From contig JAZSET010000128.1 of assembly GCA_045531795.1 (NCBI GenBank), positions 1-6,212 of the forward strand: DNA of 6,212 nt, given 5' to 3'. This DNA is from UBA4717 sp045531795 (GTDB taxonomy: Bacteria; Bacillota; Clostridia; Oscillospirales; CAG-272). Numbering within the stretch: the first letter of the stretch is position 1; each line of letters begins with the position of its first letter. Shown one piece after another: positions 4,366 through 6,212 of this stretch. The translations under genes were made by a program, and so were the position numbers. The notes beneath the pieces are model-generated. The model saw nothing but the letters and a program-made list of their open reading frames with translations. It was not told where the DNA came from and did no database searches.

Positions 4366-6212
4366 ATGCCAAAGAGTTTATTTGTAGATCCTGCCGAAAC
4401 GCTGGCGGCGGGCAAAATTAAGTTTAAGGACATTCCCGTAAACACCTATAAAAAGACAGTAGCTGACGAGCGCAAGAAGTTCGGTGACGAAAATCTTGTC
4501 CGTATCTACCGTGATATCGCTGTACTCCGTGAATTTGAGTCAATGCTTAATCAGATTAAGACTCAGGGACTTTACAACGGTATCGAAACTACATATCCCG
4601 GTCCTGCACACCTTTCAATAGGTCAGGAAGCAGCGGCAGTAGGTCAGGCGTATCTCCTTGACCAGAACGACTTTTCATTCGGTTCACACAGAAGCCACTC
4701 TGAAATCCTTGCTAAGGCACTTTCCTGCATAAACAAGCTTTCAGAACAGGAGCTTATGACAATAATGGAGGGCTTCCTCGGTGGTTCTGCACTCAGAGCA
4801 ACAGAGAAGCTCGGACCTGTAAGCGATGTTAAGGAACTTGCAATCCGCTTCATTCTTTACGGAACACTTTCCGAAATATTTGCCCGTGAAACAGGCTTCC
4901 ACAAGGGTATGGGCGGTTCAATGCACGCATTCTTCTTACCCTTCGGTATTTACCCCAACAACGCAATCGTTGGCGGTTCTGCTGCTATCTCCACAGGTGC
5001 TGCACTCTTTAAGAAGATCAACGGCAAGCAGGGTATAGTAGTATGCAACTCAGGTGACGGCTCTATGGCACGCGGTCCTGTATGGGAAGCAATGAACTTT
5101 GCTGCTATGGACCAGTTCCACACACTCTGGGAAAACAACAAGGGCGGTATGCCGATCCTTTATAACGTATTCAACAACTCCTACGGTATGGGCGACCAGA
5201 CACGTGGTGAAACAATGGGTTATGATATGCTTGCGCGTATCGGTTCAGGTATCAGCCCCACACAGTTCCACGCAGAAAGAATAGACGGCTTCAATCCTCT
5301 TGCTGTAATTGACGCAATGGAAAGAAAGCTCAAGATTCTTCGTGCAGGCGAGGGCCCCGTTCTTCTCGATACTCTCACATACCGTTATTCAGGTCACTCC
5401 ACATCTGACCAGAACGCATACCGTACAAAGGAAGAAATCGACGCTTGGCGTGAAATAGACCCCATCATCACATACAGAAAGGGTCTTATCGATGCAGGCG
5501 TATCGACAGATGCAAAGCTTGATGATATCCTTGCTGAAACAACAGAGCGTATGACAATGATCTGCAAGGCAGCATCTGACCCTGAAGTAAGCCCCTATGT
5601 AAACTTCAAGAAGGATCCTGCAGTTGTTGAAAGACTTATGTACTCAAACGAAAAGGTAGAAAAGTTTGATGATCGTGAGCCTCTTGTAAATATGCCTCTT
5701 AATGAAGTTCCTGCATACAAGAAGATCAAGGAAAAGGAAAGATGCCCGATCGTTGACGGCAAGCCCGTTTCCAAGATGAAGCTCTATAATCTCCGTGACG
5801 CTCTCTCTGAGGTTATTTATGACCGTTTCTACGAAGATCCTACCCTTATTGCATACGGTGAAGACTGCCGTGACTGGGGCGGAGCATTCGCAGTTTACAG
5901 AGGTATGATGGATGCAATTCCTCACGAAAGACTCTTCAATTCACCTATCGCCGAAGCAGCTATCGTAGGTACAGCAGTTGGTTACGCACTTTCAGGCGGC
6001 CGTGCACTTGTTGAACTTATGTACGCAGACTTTATCGGATGTGCAGGTGACGAAATATTCAACCAGATGTCCAAGTGGCAGGCAATGAGTGCCGGCATTC
6101 TCAAGATGCCCGTAGTACTCAGAGTATCTGTTGGTTCTAAGTATGGCGCACAGCACAGCCAGGACTGGACAGCACTTTGTGCTCACATTCCCGGACTTAA
6201 GGTTTGCTTCCC
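4366..6212 (+). CDS. 2-oxoacid dehydrogenase E1, fused alpha and beta subunits (3' end outside window)
   Basis: Open frame from ATG 4366 through the last base (615 codons plus 2 nt, no stop); it continues off the window. Start supported by AAGGAGGA overlapping the E3 stop codon. E1 is the thiamine-diphosphate enzyme that decarboxylates the 2-oxoacid and acylates the E2 lipoyl arm. Alpha part: FGSHRSH (105-111), ETGFHKGMGGSMH (175-187), the ThDP/Mg motif beginning GDGS (230-233) and ending VFNNSYG (Asn270/271), and YSGHSTSD with the loop His344, then YRTKEEI. A linker (about 400-469) leads into a beta part: LRDALSEVI (476-), YGEDC, PIAEAAIVG with the cofactor glutamate at 530, and AQHSQ with the likely active-site His597. 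By comparison with E1 beta (about 325 aa), roughly 180-200 residues are missing at the C-terminus. Substrate is uncertain: branched-chain 2-oxoacid, pyruvate or acetoin-like. Confidence 0.93.
   Translation, partial: MPKSLFVDPAETLAAGKIKFKDIPVNTYKKTVADERKKFGDENLVRIYRDIAVLREFESMLNQIKTQGLYNGIETTYPGPAHLSIGQEAAAVGQAYLLDQNDFSFGSHRSHSEILAKALSCINKLSEQELMTIMEGFLGGSALRATEKLGPVSDVKELAIRFILYGTLSEIFARETGFHKGMGGSMHAFFLPFGIYPNNAIVGGSAAISTGAALFKKINGKQGIVVCNSGDGSMARGPVWEAMNFAAMDQFHTLWENNKGGMPILYNVFNNSYGMGDQTRGETMGYDMLARIGSGISPTQFHAERIDGFNPLAVIDAMERKLKILRAGEGPVLLDTLTYRYSGHSTSDQNAYRTKEEIDAWREIDPIITYRKGLIDAGVSTDAKLDDILAETTERMTMICKAASDPEVSPYVNFKKDPAVVERLMYSNEKVEKFDDREPLVNMPLNEVPAYKKIKEKERCPIVDGKPVSKMKLYNLRDALSEVIYDRFYEDPTLIAYGEDCRDWGGAFAVYRGMMDAIPHERLFNSPIAEAAIVGTAVGYALSGGRALVELMYADFIGCAGDEIFNQMSKWQAMSAGILKMPVVLRVSVGSKYGAQHSQDWTALCAHIPGLKVCF

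Noticed and set aside
4644..6186. Several short frames on both strands between 4644 and 6186
   Set aside because: All lie inside the long open frame of the fused E1, which has family motifs throughout; these are shadows.

Overview
The window looks like a chromosomal segment of an anaerobic Firmicute, most likely an Oscillospiraceae/Ruminococcus-type Clostridia. The grounds are strong AGGAGG ribosome binding sites with TTG and GTG starts, near-consensus sigma-A promoters, tRNA genes with encoded CCA, and short hairpin-rich interspersed repeats of a kind I associate with that group. The taxonomic call is an inference from style, not from a marker gene.

Layout, left to right. Positions 1-70 hold a tight cluster of three small hairpins separated by TTTCA-like spacers. 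Positions 71-103 are an intrinsic terminator. It closes a minus-strand tRNA operon, tRNA-Arg(TCT) followed by tRNA-His(GTG), driven by a perfect TTGACA-17-TATAAT promoter at 285-313 with phased A-tracts behind it. Positions 391-570 are a MITE-like element with about 25-bp imperfect terminal inverted repeats; its right end touches the stop codon of the next gene. Positions 571-1542 (minus) encode a lipoate-protein ligase A.

A compact divergent promoter region (about 1543-1701) separates lplA from a plus-strand operon for a 2-oxoacid dehydrogenase multienzyme complex: E2 (lipoyl acyltransferase, 1702-2958), E3 (dihydrolipoyl dehydrogenase, 2983-4350) and E1 (4366 to beyond the window end). The E1 is a single-chain fusion of the alpha and beta subunits. 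It has no stop codon inside the window and continues past base 6212.

The genes make one functional unit. LplA would attach scavenged lipoate to Lys43 of E2. E1 (thiamine diphosphate) decarboxylates a 2-oxoacid, or cleaves acetoin, and passes the acyl group to the E2 lipoyl arm. E2 transfers it to CoA, and E3 reoxidises the dihydrolipoyl group with NAD+. The substrate cannot be fixed from sequence alone; pyruvate, branched-chain 2-oxoacids and acetoin are all open.

I see no wholly novel system. The most interesting points are the architecture of the fused E1 (an apparent ~45-residue insertion and a stretched thiamine-diphosphate motif), the E2-E3-E1 gene order with a divergent ligase, the paired promoters with identical hexamers, and the two types of small repeat.
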